From assembly GCA_964651445.1 (NCBI GenBank), contig CAZYYW010000011.1, positions 1 to 35,766 of the forward strand: 35,766 nucleotides of DNA, in the 5' to 3' direction. The stretch is from GCA-2746365 sp964651445. GTDB taxonomy: Bacteria > Pseudomonadota > Gammaproteobacteria > SZUA-229. Within the stretch, counting starts at the first letter, position 1; each line of letters opens with the position of its first letter. The notes below the pieces were generated by a model. The model was not told the DNA's origin. It saw only the letters and a list, made by a program, of their open reading frames with translations, and did no database searches. A program made the translations under genes and the position numbers. Below are positions 25,305 through 33,012 of the stretch, piece after piece.

Positions 25305-27851
25305 ATGAGTAAAAAATATAAAAATAAAAAGGCAACCATCAGTCAATATGACAAACTGGTTGTTGATATCCGCAATAATCTGGTCACACGCTTAGACGAC
25401 CTAATGTCCAAACTGCTTAACTCAGCACAGGACAAACTGTTTGACATGTCGAATGAAGCAGACAGTAATGAGGATCAAAATCGCTTCTTTGACCTGATGA
25501 ATCAGGTGCGCACCTTAAAACCTGACATTGCCATAAGTTATACCAAAAACATCAAGGACTATCTGGTCGCGGCCGATGAATACGCTGTTACACATAAAAA
25601 GAAAGACATAGAGGATGAAGACGAATTAAGCCTGGTTGGGCAGGACGCCATGGAAGGCATTGTGCTGGTAAAGGGCATTGGTGAACGTGCTGCTGCGAAA
25701 TATCGCGAACAACTTTCTCACCTTGATGCGCGTCTGGAACACCTCGCCACCAAAACAGATACTGTCTTTAAGCAAGACGCCATCGTACCGACAAATTTTT
25801 GCCAGGCTTTTGATGATGCGCTTGCCGATGACTTCAGCAACATCAACAAAAAGATGCTGTTCAGTATGTTTGAAATTGATGTCACCCATAAATTAGACGC
25901 GCTGTACGATTCGATTAATAATCGGCTGATCGATGCCGGTATTCTGCCACAGATAAAATTACACACGAAAGGTCAAAAATCTGCGCCAGCACGGCCAAAA
26001 CCAACACAAACACCGCCACCCGATACTGAAGAAAATCCTTCACAGGAACCTTATGGTCAGGACGCAGCGGACAACTATGCAGGTGACGGTTATACAGGGG
26101 GTGGTCACGGCGGCATGGCACAACCAGGCAGTGGTTTTGCTGGCACACCAGGGGGTGCAGGTCATGCCGCTGGCCCAGCGGGTGGTTCAGCCGGTGGCAC
26201 AATGGGTGGTATGGCTGGTGGCCAACAACCAGGCGGTAGCAACATCAGCGGTTTTGCCATGACGGCGGCCCCCGGTGGCAGCTACAGTCATGGACAACAG
26301 GCACCAGCACCCATAGGAACACACATGGGCGAAGGTGGTAGTGGCGGTGCTGTACAGGGCGGCGGCTCAAATGCGCAATCTGCAACGCAAAACACCACCG
26401 CAAGTGGTGATGGCAGTGGTGACTTTCAGCACTACACAGCCGGCATGCCTGCAAGTCAGGTGGGCCGTGTCTTAGGCAATTTCCTCGGTGGTGGCGCTAT
26501 GACGCCAGATACTTTGGCTCCCGGCACGACTGATGAGTCATCACCCGCAAGCGGCGGATTTTTCCCGGCAAGCACGCCGCAGCACTTCGGTCATCAGGAA
26601 ATTATCCACGCCTTATCAAGTTTGCAGAACCTGCCGCAGTTTAACCAACCGCAAGATGTCCGTTTTGATAGCGAGGCCATCAAACAAGCTGTTTTGGCTG
26701 AGATTGCCAAGACCTCCGGTGGCGCTGTCACCAAACGCATCAATACCATTGCTGAAAAAACCATCGATTTTATTGAATTGATTTTTGATGCCATTATTGA
26801 TGACGACGAAATCTCTGACGCAATAAAAACCCTGCTGCTTCGATTACAAATTCCCGTTATCAAAGCGTCAATGGCTGATCAGGAATTTTTTATCTACGAT
26901 GATCACCCTGCTCGCGTACTGCTCGACACTATCGCAGATGTTGGTATCGGCATTAGCGATCACGCGGATGAAATGTACATCCATCTGGACAAAGTTCTCT
27001 CCAACATACTGGGTGAATACGATCTCACCACTGAAATATTTAAAATAGCGCTGGAAAACCTCAATGTAATCATCGAGGAACAAGAAGCAAAATCACGCGC
27101 CATCGAAGAAGAAGAACAACGGCAACTACTACGTAAACATGCGCGTGCTACCGTGCTAAAAGCATTACGCGCCACCACCTCCGGCAAAACTTTGCCTGAA
27201 GGCGTACACCCGTTGATTCTGAAACGTTGGCCGACGCTAATGTTTAACCACTATATTACTAACGGCAAAGAAAATAACGAATGGGTTAACTTAGTTTTAA
27301 CCTTGCGCCACATCGTTGACAGCGTTCAACCGATAACTTCAGCGGAACACCTCGCTCGGGTGACCGCAGAAAAAGACGAACTATTTGAGCAAACCGAAAA
27401 ACATTTAAATGCTGCCAGCAAATCGAAAAAAGACGTTACAAATATTATGGATGTGTATCGGGAAACCATTCAACTACACCTCGATGATGCCAATTTCTCC
27501 GCAGAAGAAGTGAGCGTGGCAGAAGAAGTCATCAGCCAAGCAGAACCAGTAGAAGAAGCGCCTATTGAGGAGGATTCCAGCGAAGACAAACCAACCCTTA
27601 ACGCCAGTGTTATGCCCGGCATGTGGTTTCAGGTTTATATGGGTGATGACCAGATTGCCAGACGTTGTAAGTTATCCGTTATTATTCTGGAAGACGCCAA
27701 TTTAATGTTCGTTAACCATAAAGGTGAACTACTTACAGAAAAATCATTTGACGAATTCAATGAAGAACTTGCCAACAATAAATCAAAAATGATTATGGGA
27801 CATTCTGCCTTTGACCACGCCTTTAAGGCCGTTATTGACCGCTTGAATTAA
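25305..27851 (+). CDS. DUF1631 family protein with large Gly-rich insert
   Basis: In this 848-residue protein, residues about 10-215 and 440-725 are helical and match the DUF1631 pattern (long helices with TRLDDLMSKLLNSAQDKLFDM at the start). Residues about 228-428 are low complexity, rich in Gly, Ala, Pro, Ser and Gln. The last about 85 residues (PGMWFQVYMGDDQIARRCKLSVI ... FVNHKGELLTEKS) form the conserved C-terminal beta domain of the family. There are no membrane segments. The function of the family is not established. GGAAG lies 9 nt before the ATG. Divergent from the pseudo-GGDEF response regulator. Confidence 0.85.
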   Translation: MSKKYKNKKATISQYDKLVVDIRNNLVTRLDDLMSKLLNSAQDKLFDMSNEADSNEDQNRFFDLMNQVRTLKPDIAISYTKNIKDYLVAADEYAVTHKKKDIEDEDELSLVGQDAMEGIVLVKGIGERAAAKYREQLSHLDARLEHLATKTDTVFKQDAIVPTNFCQAFDDALADDFSNINKKMLFSMFEIDVTHKLDALYDSINNRLIDAGILPQIKLHTKGQKSAPARPKPTQTPPPDTEENPSQEPYGQDAADNYAGDGYTGGGHGGMAQPGSGFAGTPGGAGHAAGPAGGSAGGTMGGMAGGQQPGGSNISGFAMTAAPGGSYSHGQQAPAPIGTHMGEGGSGGAVQGGGSNAQSATQNTTASGDGSGDFQHYTAGMPASQVGRVLGNFLGGGAMTPDTLAPGTTDESSPASGGFFPASTPQHFGHQEIIHALSSLQNLPQFNQPQDVRFDSEAIKQAVLAEIAKTSGGAVTKRINTIAEKTIDFIELIFDAIIDDDEISDAIKTLLLRLQIPVIKASMADQEFFIYDDHPARVLLDTIADVGIGISDHADEMYIHLDKVLSNILGEYDLTTEIFKIALENLNVIIEEQEAKSRAIEEEEQRQLLRKHARATVLKALRATTSGKTLPEGVHPLILKRWPTLMFNHYITNGKENNEWVNLVLTLRHIVDSVQPITSAEHLARVTAEKDELFEQTEKHLNAASKSKKDVTNIMDVYRETIQLHLDDANFSAEEVSVAEEVISQAEPVEEAPIEEDSSEDKPTLNASVMPGMWFQVYMGDDQIARRCKLSVIILEDANLMFVNHKGELLTEKSFDEFNEELANNKSKMIMGHSAFDHAFKAVIDRLN

Positions 27852-27903
27852 CATATCTTATGCTGTGGACTCATAGCCTTTACTTTAGTTATTGGGCATT
27901 AAG

Positions 27904-28021
27904 GGAAGTTGGCAGTAGGCAGTTATCAGTCGGCAGTTAAAAACTAAAAACACCTACTTATATGGGTTGGCGATGGTTTTGCTTTTAACTGCCTACTGCA
28001 AACTGATAACTGCCAACTTCC
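27904..28021. repeat. inverted repeat built of permuted heptamers (GGCAGTT family)
   Basis: Arms of 39 bp (27904-27942 and 27983-28021) flank a 40-bp centre. Each arm is five 7-bp units plus AAAA. With A=GGAAGTT, B=GGCAGTA, C=GGCAGTT and D=ATCAGTC, the left arm reads A-B-C-D-C and the right arm, on the other strand, reads A-C-D-B-C with one-base variants of B and D. So the arms share units but in different order. Dispersed heptamer repeats of this look occur in other bacteria. The role here is unknown. Confidence 0.75.
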
Positions 28022-28083
28022 ATTTCGTGTCACTAACTGACCACCCTACACAGCATAAACGGACAGCCAAAAGATAAAGACCT

Positions 28084-28173
28084 GTCCGCGAATAACGCAA
28101 AATACGCGAAAAAAACTGAAAACAAAATTTTATTCCTTTTGCTTTTTTCGCGTTCCTTGCGTGTTTCGCGGAC
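28084..28173. repeat. inverted repeat with CGCGAA/ACGCAA units
   Basis: Arms of 31 bp (28084-28114 and 28143-28173) are inverted copies with about five mismatches, both beginning GTCCGCGAA on their own strand and ending in CGCGAAAAAA. The centre is 28 bp and AT-rich. It could fold as a long hairpin. Probably a dispersed palindromic element. Confidence 0.7.
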
Positions 28174-28190
28174 GAAAGCCTTTGCTTTTA

Positions 28191-28225
28191 AAAAAGCCGC
28201 CCTGAAATATCCGAGGCGGCTTTTT
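28191..28225. terminator. bidirectional rho-independent terminator
   Basis: AAAAAGCCGCC (28191-28201) and GGCGGCTTTTT (28215-28225) form an 11-bp perfect stem with a 13-nt loop, and T runs on both strands. It sits 18 bp after the stop of the minus-strand amt gene. Confidence 0.9.
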
Positions 28226-28243
28226 CATTCAACGATAAAACAC

Positions 28244-29533
28244 CTACAATATATAGCCGCGCTCTTCATGCTGGCTAATATCAAGCCCTTGCGTTTCCTG
28301 CTCTTCACTGACACGCAGTCCAACAACAGCATCCACTACTTTCAGAATGAGATAAGTGACAACGGCGGTAAACACTACAGTGGCTATCACACCGGTTAGC
28401 TGCACGCCTAATTGTGAGCCCATGTTCATGCCATCTGCATACCCTATGCCACCCAAACTAACTGCCACAAGTACCCCTGCCAGCAGGGTACCTAATATAC
28501 CGCCAACACCGTGCACCGGAAAAACATCGAGTGAATCATCAATTTTCAACTTCTGCTTAATAAAAGCGGTGGCATAAAAACATACTATGCCTGCACTAAA
28601 GCCAATGATTAATGCCCCCATCGGACCAACATAACCAGACGCTGGCGTAATGGTGCCCAAACCAGCTACCATACCAGTAACCGTACCCAATGCACTGGGC
28701 TTGCCAAATTTTAGCCACTCCAGAGCGGCCCAAGTCAAAGCGCCACACGCTGCACTGATATGGGTGACCAATATTGCCATGCCCGCATCCCCATTTGCGG
28801 CGAGCGCGCTGCCACCATTAAAACCAAACCAACCGACCCATAACATGCATGCACCGGTAACGGTCATGGTCATGTTATGCGGCATCATGGCGGCTGTTTG
28901 AAAACCATTGCGATTACCCAATACCATCGCCGCAACCAATGCGGCAACGCCAGCAGTGATATGCACAACGGTACCACCGGCAAAATCCAGCAAGCCCATT
29001 TGCGCTAGCCAGCCACCGCCCCATACCCAGTGGCAGATGGGGAAATAAACTAGCGTGACCCATATAACACTGAACATCAACATCGCAGAAAATTTCATCC
29101 GCTCTGCAAAACCACCGACAATAAGTGCTGGGGTGATAATGGCAAATGTCATTTGAAACATGATAAAGGTACTTTCCGGCAGCGTACCAACCAGTGACTC
29201 GCGCGTAACATTGGCTAGAAAGGCATTGTCCAAGCCACCGATAAAGCCATTCAACGAACCGCCATCGCTAAACGAAAGGCTGTAGCCGTAGATCACCCAG
29301 ATAATGCTTACCACACAGGCGATAACAAAACACTGCATCAACACCGACAGCACATTTTTTGCTCTCACCAGGCCACCATAGAACAACGCTAGCCCTGGCA
29401 AGGTCATAAATAAAACCAGCGCGGTGGAGGTTAGTATCCACGCTGTATCGCCACTATCTAGAACTTCTGCATACGCCACAAGTGGCATCAATAGTAATAT
29501 CAATACGGTTAATAACTTATTCATTATTTTCAT
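28244..29533 (-). CDS. amtB: ammonium transporter (downstream copy)
   Basis: This Amt protein of 429 residues has a cleavable signal peptide (to about residue 22, YAEVLD) as in E. coli AmtB, then 11 membrane helices. Pore residues are present: Asp183 in LLDFAGG, His191 in VVHITAG and His341 in FPVHGVGG. The C-terminal tail is short and regulatory in type. It starts 37 bp after glnK, with GAGA upstream, so the two form a glnK-amt operon. GlnK is expected to plug it when nitrogen is plentiful. A strong terminator follows. Confidence 0.95.
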   Translation of the reverse strand: MKIMNKLLTVLILLLMPLVAYAEVLDSGDTAWILTSTALVLFMTLPGLALFYGGLVRAKNVLSVLMQCFVIACVVSIIWVIYGYSLSFSDGGSLNGFIGGLDNAFLANVTRESLVGTLPESTFIMFQMTFAIITPALIVGGFAERMKFSAMLMFSVIWVTLVYFPICHWVWGGGWLAQMGLLDFAGGTVVHITAGVAALVAAMVLGNRNGFQTAAMMPHNMTMTVTGACMLWVGWFGFNGGSALAANGDAGMAILVTHISAACGALTWAALEWLKFGKPSALGTVTGMVAGLGTITPASGYVGPMGALIIGFSAGIVCFYATAFIKQKLKIDDSLDVFPVHGVGGILGTLLAGVLVAVSLGGIGYADGMNMGSQLGVQLTGVIATVVFTAVVTYLILKVVDAVVGLRVSEEQETQGLDISQHEERGYIL

Positions 29534-29570
29534 AGTTTTTCTCGTTTTATATTAAACAATCACTCATTTT

Positions 29571-29909
29571 TTAAAGTGCTTCACTGCCCGATTCGCCAGT
29601 ACGAATTCGAATCGCCTGCTCAATATTTAAAACAAAAATCTTGCCATCACCAATTTTTCCGGTATTGGCTGCTTTACTAATAGCCTCAATAACTTTCTCC
29701 ACCTGGTCGTCATCAATGGCCGTTTCAACTTTTACTTTCGGTAAAAAATCGACGACATATTCAGCGCCACGATATAGTTCTGTATGACCCTTCTGACGAC
29801 CGAAACCTTTGACTTCGGACACCGTGATGCCCATGACACCTATCTCCGATAGTGCTTCACGGACATCATCAAGTTTAAACGGCTTAATAATTGCTTTGAC
29901 TAATTTCAT
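29571..29909 (-). CDS. glnK: P-II nitrogen regulator GlnK (downstream copy)
   Basis: The start is set at ATG 29909, giving the standard 112 residues, with GGGAG 5 nt upstream; the frame from 29921 adds four residues and would overlap that site. The T-loop YRGAEYVVDFLPK contains the uridylylated Tyr (usually 51). The signature regions EVKGFGRQKGH and GKIGDGKIFV are intact. It binds ATP, ADP and 2-oxoglutarate and gates AmtB. It closely resembles the product of 31653-31991. A sigma-54-like element lies 44-60 bp upstream. Confidence 0.95.
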   Translation of the reverse strand: MKLVKAIIKPFKLDDVREALSEIGVMGITVSEVKGFGRQKGHTELYRGAEYVVDFLPKVKVETAIDDDQVEKVIEAISKAANTGKIGDGKIFVLNIEQAIRIRTGESGSEAL

Positions 29910-29952
29910 TTCGACTCCCATTACTGTGGTATTTTTTTGTTTACGAATAGAC

Positions 29953-29969
29953 CCGCAACCTTTTTACCA
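29953..29969 (-). promoter_or_regulatory. possible sigma-54 promoter of the downstream glnK-amt
   Basis: The minus strand reads TGGTAAAAAGGTTGCGG, with the invariant GG and GC 10 bp apart as required for -24/-12 promoters. Transcription would start near 29943, 34 nt before glnK. One NtrC-like half-site (TTTGGTGCA) lies just upstream near 29981-29990. The match is weaker than that at 32807-32823. Confidence 0.5.
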
Positions 29970-30031
29970 CAAGTCAGGCTTCGTTTGCACCAAAAATGGT
30001 CATTAACCGAACAGGCGGCAGCAACCAAAGC

Positions 30032-30061
30032 GGGGTCAGAGACAAGATTGTCTCTGACCCC
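30032..30061. repeat. REP-like palindrome (GGGGTCAGAGACA)
   Basis: GGGGTCAGAGACA and its perfect complement flank a 4-nt loop, giving a 13-bp stem. It lies between the terminator of the upstream amt and the promoter region of the downstream glnK. The motif resembles dispersed palindromes I associate with REP elements in Gammaproteobacteria. Only one copy is in the window. Confidence 0.6.
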
Positions 30062-30105
30062 TTAGAAAGTCTATCCTGATGCCACCAGAGCAAAAGTCAT
30101 CAGGC

Positions 30106-30137
30106 AAAAAAAAGGCCGAACACCGAAGTGTCCGACC
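30106..30137 (-). terminator. rho-independent terminator of torF-glnK-amt operon
   Basis: On the minus strand GGTCGGACAC, a TTCG tetraloop and GTGTTCGGCC form a 10-bp stem (two G-U pairs), followed by eight T. It begins 24 bp after the stop of the upstream amt gene, separating the two glnK-amt units. Confidence 0.92.
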
Positions 30138-30161
30138 AACCACAATACTAGCAGGAGTCTA

Positions 30162-31594
30162 TTACTTACTAGTAAATTCTGGGTAGGCTTCGAGACCACA
30201 CTCGCCAATATCGACGCCTTCGTACTCTTCTTCTGCGGATACACGTATCCCCATGACCATTTTCAGGATAAACCAGACAATAAAGCTGGCACCAAATACC
30301 CAAACAAAGATGGTTCCTGCACCGGCTAACTGGCTCAAAATCTCAACACCATCATTGGTGAAAGGTACCAACATTAAACCAAGGAAACCACAGGTACCGT
30401 GGACAGAAATAGCACCCACCGGATCATCGATTTTCAGCTTATCAAGGAATACGATTGAGAACACAACCAATACACCGCCAAGAGCACCAAACAGTGTCGC
30501 TTCTAGAGGTGATGGTGTATCAGGACCTGCCGTTATCACTACCAACCCAGCCAATGCACCATTTAACAACATGGTTAAATCTGCTTTACCAAACAGCAAA
30601 CGTGCCGCTAGTAATGCCGCAATCGCGCCACCGGCAGCCGCCGCATTGGTGTTCAAAAATACCATTGCAACAGTATTAGCACTGGCGATATCGCCTAGCT
30701 TCAATACTGAGCCACCATTAAAACCAAACCAGCCCATCCACAAAATGAATGTACCTAAGGTGGCTAACGGTAGATTGGCACCCTGAATCGGATGAACGGT
30801 ACCGTCTGCACCATACTTACCTTTACGCGCACCCAGCAGTAAAACACCTGCTAGTGCAGCCGATGCACCCGCCATATGTACAATACCGGATCCAGCAAAA
30901 TCAGTAAAACCAAGGTCAGTTAGATTATACAAACCAAAAACATCACCGCCGCCCCATGTCCAAAAACCCTGTAGAGGGTAAATAAAACCGGTCATTACTA
31001 CAGCAAACACTAAAAATGACCATAACTTCATGCGCTCAGCAACCGNNNNNNNNNNNNNNNNNNNNNNNNNNNNNNNNNNNNNNNNNNNNNNNNNNNNNNN
31101 NNNNNNNNNNNNNNNNNNNNNNNNNNNNNNNNNNNNNNNNNNNNNGTCATTACTACAGCAAACACTAAAAATGACCATAACTTCATGCGCTCAGCAACCG
31201 CACCTGAAACAATCGACATCGCCGTTGCTACAAATACAACCTGAAAGAAAAAGTCGGAAGCGTTTGAATAAACAGCGTCACCAGCAAAGCCAGCTTCTCT
31301 GGATTCAGCCAGAACGGTTTCTGTTAACACATCAGCACTGGCCGCACCGTCAAGTGCAATTCCGCTTAGCATAAAACCACCGCCGTACATGATGGCGTAA
31401 CCACAAACCATATACATAATACTAGCAATGGCATACAGCGCCAGATTCTTGGTTAAAATTTCTGCGGTATTTTTTGAACGCACTAAGCCCGCTTCTAACA
31501 TCGAGAAGCCGGCTGCCATCCACATAACTAACGCACCACTGACTAGAAAATAAAACGTATCTAGTGCGTATTGTAATTCGAGTACTTGATCCAC
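30162..31594 (-). CDS. amt: ammonium transporter (upstream copy), interrupted by an artefactual N gap
   Basis: Dropping the 100 Ns (31046-31145) and one copy of the 55-bp duplicate beside them restores one frame of 425 residues. The start is GTG at 31594, with GGAGG 8 nt upstream; the TTG at 31609 overlaps that site. The protein lacks the signal peptide of the other Amt and begins at a membrane helix (YFLVSGALVMWMAAGFSMLEAG). Pore motifs: DFAGSGIVHMAGA and SVHGTCGFLG. The C-terminal tail ends AEEEYEGVDIGECGLEAYPEF. It follows its own glnK by 58 bp. The two Amt sequences differ clearly, so this is not a recent duplication. Confidence 0.93.
30991..31045. repeat. 55-bp exact duplicate, left of N gap
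   Basis: Identical to 31146-31200 and coding for the same amt residues. It looks like two contig ends that overlap by 55 bp and were joined with Ns instead of merged. Confidence 0.92.
31046..31145. other. assembly gap of exactly 100 N
   Basis: One hundred Ns, a customary placeholder for a gap of unknown size, lie inside the upstream amt gene between two identical 55-bp copies. Frame arithmetic (1433 minus 155 is 1278, or 426 codons) shows that no sequence is missing. Confidence 0.95.
31146..31200. repeat. 55-bp exact duplicate, right of N gap
   Basis: Second copy of 30991-31045. See the gap entry. Confidence 0.92.
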
Positions 31595-31652
31595 GTTGAG
31601 ATCCTCCAAATTTATTATTGCTAAATTTATTATTTATGTTGGGAACTAAAGC

Positions 31653-31991
31653 TTAAAGTGCTTCAGTACCCGTTTCGCCTGTACGAATACGTACAACCTG
31701 TTCGACTGTTGAAACAAAAATTTTGCCATCGCCGATTTTGCCCGTGTTCGCTGCATTGCGAACCGCGTCAATAACTTTTTCTGCGATGTCATCGTCAACC
31801 GCAATTTCAACTTTCACCTTCGGTAAAAAATCTACCACGTACTCAGCACCACGATACAACTCGGTATGGCCTTTTTGACGACCAAAACCTTTTACTTCTG
31901 TTACCGTAATACCCTGCACACCAATTTCAGATAATGCTTCACGCACATCGTCCAGCTTGAAAGGTTTAATGATTGCTGTAATCATTTTCAT
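31653..31991 (-). CDS. glnK: P-II nitrogen regulator GlnK (upstream copy)
   Basis: The 112-residue P-II protein starts at ATG 31991, with GAGGAG and an 8-nt spacing; the GTG at 32000 overlaps that site. The T-loop YRGAEYVVDFLPK with its modifiable Tyr and the ATP-binding GKIGDGKIFV block are intact. It differs from the downstream copy mostly in the 60-100 region. It lies between the porin and the amt gene and should control that transporter. Hetero-trimers with the other copy are possible. Confidence 0.95.
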   Translation of the reverse strand: MKMITAIIKPFKLDDVREALSEIGVQGITVTEVKGFGRQKGHTELYRGAEYVVDFLPKVKVEIAVDDDIAEKVIDAVRNAANTGKIGDGKIFVSTVEQVVRIRTGETGTEAL

Positions 31992-32012
31992 AATAGTCAC
32001 TCCTCAGAAAGA

Positions 32013-32036
32013 CCCACCCCCATTAACGAAGGTGGG
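32013..32036 (-). terminator. intercistronic hairpin between porin and glnK
   Basis: CCCACC and GGTGGG (six pairs, seven with flanking bases) flank a 12-nt loop in the 84-bp gap after the porin gene. On the minus strand a short TCTTTCT stretch follows. It is likely to act as a leaky terminator or message-stabilising element, giving more porin than GlnK transcript. This is inference. Confidence 0.45.
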
Positions 32037-32075
32037 CGTAAACCAACTATGGTTTATATATTGTTATAGCTCGTC

Positions 32076-32747
32076 TTACAGCTCGAAATCAACAGAGTAA
32101 CTAACAGTAACGCGAACGTTGTCAGCATTGCCGCCTTCGATGTCATTTTTATCCAACGCAAAAGTGAAACCATCTTTGCTTAGGCTTGCACCGAAGTGGT
32201 TGTAATTAATTTCGCCCGCTGTACCTGGACCGGTACCATCTGCATCGTACATGTATGAACCAACATAAACACTCACATCACTTTTACCAACGGCATAATC
32301 TATGCTGCCAGAGATGTAAATATCACCGGCATCAAATGCAGCGCCTTCATTGGCCGATGCAGCATCTACAGTATAAGCAAGACCAACGGTTACAATGCTC
32401 ATGGTTCCAGAAACATAAAGCTCTGTGAAGTTAATTTCAGGTGATAAAGGGTATTGGTAAGTAACAAGACCTAGGTCATAACCCAAGCCACCGGCTTCGC
32501 CAGCGAAACCAACATACAGATCCACTTCCTGACCACCAGCGATAGTAGAAGCCCAAACACCTGCGTATAAACCAGAGTCCTGACTCCAATCAATGCCACC
32601 TTGGCCGGCAGCTGCGTCAGCAGTCTGTGTAACACCACGCCAGATATAGTTAGAGAAAACACCTGCGTTGGCAGACAATTCCGCCATAGCAACACCACTA
32701 GCAAGAACAGAAGCAACAGCCGTTGCTAAAACAATCGATTTTTTCAT
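32076..32747 (-). CDS. TorF family putative porin
   Basis: This 223-residue protein has a clear signal peptide (cleavage after VAMA, residue 22). The mature protein begins with LSANAGVFSNYIWRGVTQT, the family hallmark, and continues as alternating amphipathic strands of a small beta-barrel ending in an aromatic-containing strand, VTVSYSVDFEL. It should sit in the outer membrane. AGGAG lies 9 nt before the ATG. It is the first gene after a sigma-54/NtrC-type promoter, followed by glnK and amt, so a role in uptake of ammonium or another nitrogen source is inferred. Confidence 0.88.
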   Translation of the reverse strand: MKKSIVLATAVASVLASGVAMAELSANAGVFSNYIWRGVTQTADAAAGQGGIDWSQDSGLYAGVWASTIAGGQEVDLYVGFAGEAGGLGYDLGLVTYQYPLSPEINFTELYVSGTMSIVTVGLAYTVDAASANEGAAFDAGDIYISGSIDYAVGKSDVSVYVGSYMYDADGTGPGTAGEINYNHFGASLSKDGFTFALDKNDIEGGNADNVRVTVSYSVDFEL

Positions 32748-32806
32748 GAAGATAGACTCCTAAGTCAAAGTTAATAAACAGTTTTATAAAAAACTTGACT
32801 AGGAAC

Positions 32807-32823
32807 AAGCAGGTTCTATGCCA
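32807..32823 (-). promoter_or_regulatory. sigma-54 promoter of porin-glnK-amt operon
   Basis: The minus strand reads TGGCATAGAACCTGCTT, matching TGGCAC-N5-TTGCW with exact GG-to-GC spacing. Transcription should begin near 32797, giving a leader of about 50 nt before the porin ATG. Confidence 0.75.
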
Positions 32824-32898
32824 ACAAGAAAATAGACAGGTAAAACAACATGTTGAATATTATAAAATTTTTCTAAACAAGGAAATTCATGCATTATC

Positions 32899-32913
32899 GC
32901 ACCATTAAGGTGC
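32899..32913. promoter_or_regulatory. NtrC-binding site 1 (strong)
   Basis: GCACC-ATTAA-GGTGC is a perfect dyad matching the NtrC consensus in arm sequence and 5-bp spacing. It extends one more pair on each side (C...G). Its centre is about 109 bp upstream of the predicted start of transcription. Confidence 0.75.
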
Positions 32914-32928
32914 GCCATAATCTTGTCA

Positions 32929-32943
32929 GGAACATTTTGGTGC
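32929..32943. promoter_or_regulatory. NtrC-binding site 2 (imperfect)
   Basis: GGAAC-ATTTT-GGTGC keeps one perfect half and three of five bases of the other. It is centred 30 bp from site 1, about three helical turns, near -139, on the same face for cooperative binding. Confidence 0.6.
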
Positions 32944-33012
32944 ATGTTAGTAAGTAACAATTGATTTACAATACAGCAAGACTCACAACCGACTTTTTAA
33001 GGCTTAGCAACA

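Larger units (their letters stand above)
27852..28190. other. non-coding, repeat-rich intergenic region
   Basis: No gene is supported. The stretch holds two unrelated inverted-repeat elements (27904-28021 and 28084-28173) followed directly by a terminator. A plus-strand frame from 28139 runs through the second repeat, the terminator and into amt antisense, and is not credible. Confidence 0.75.

Noticed and set aside
27904..28021. Heptamer repeats considered as a CRISPR array
   Set aside because: Units are 7 bp, arranged as an inverted pair, with no spacers and no cas genes.
28139..28399. Plus-strand frame of 86 codons
   Set aside because: It crosses an inverted repeat, a terminator and the antisense of amt. 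No ribosome-binding site is seen.
30162..31609. Two truncated amt genes or a pseudogene
   Set aside because: The break is a 100-N artefact between identical 55-bp ends, and the merged gene is intact.
31595..31609. TTG at 31609 as start of the upstream amt
   Set aside because: It overlaps the GGAGG that correctly serves the GTG at 31594.
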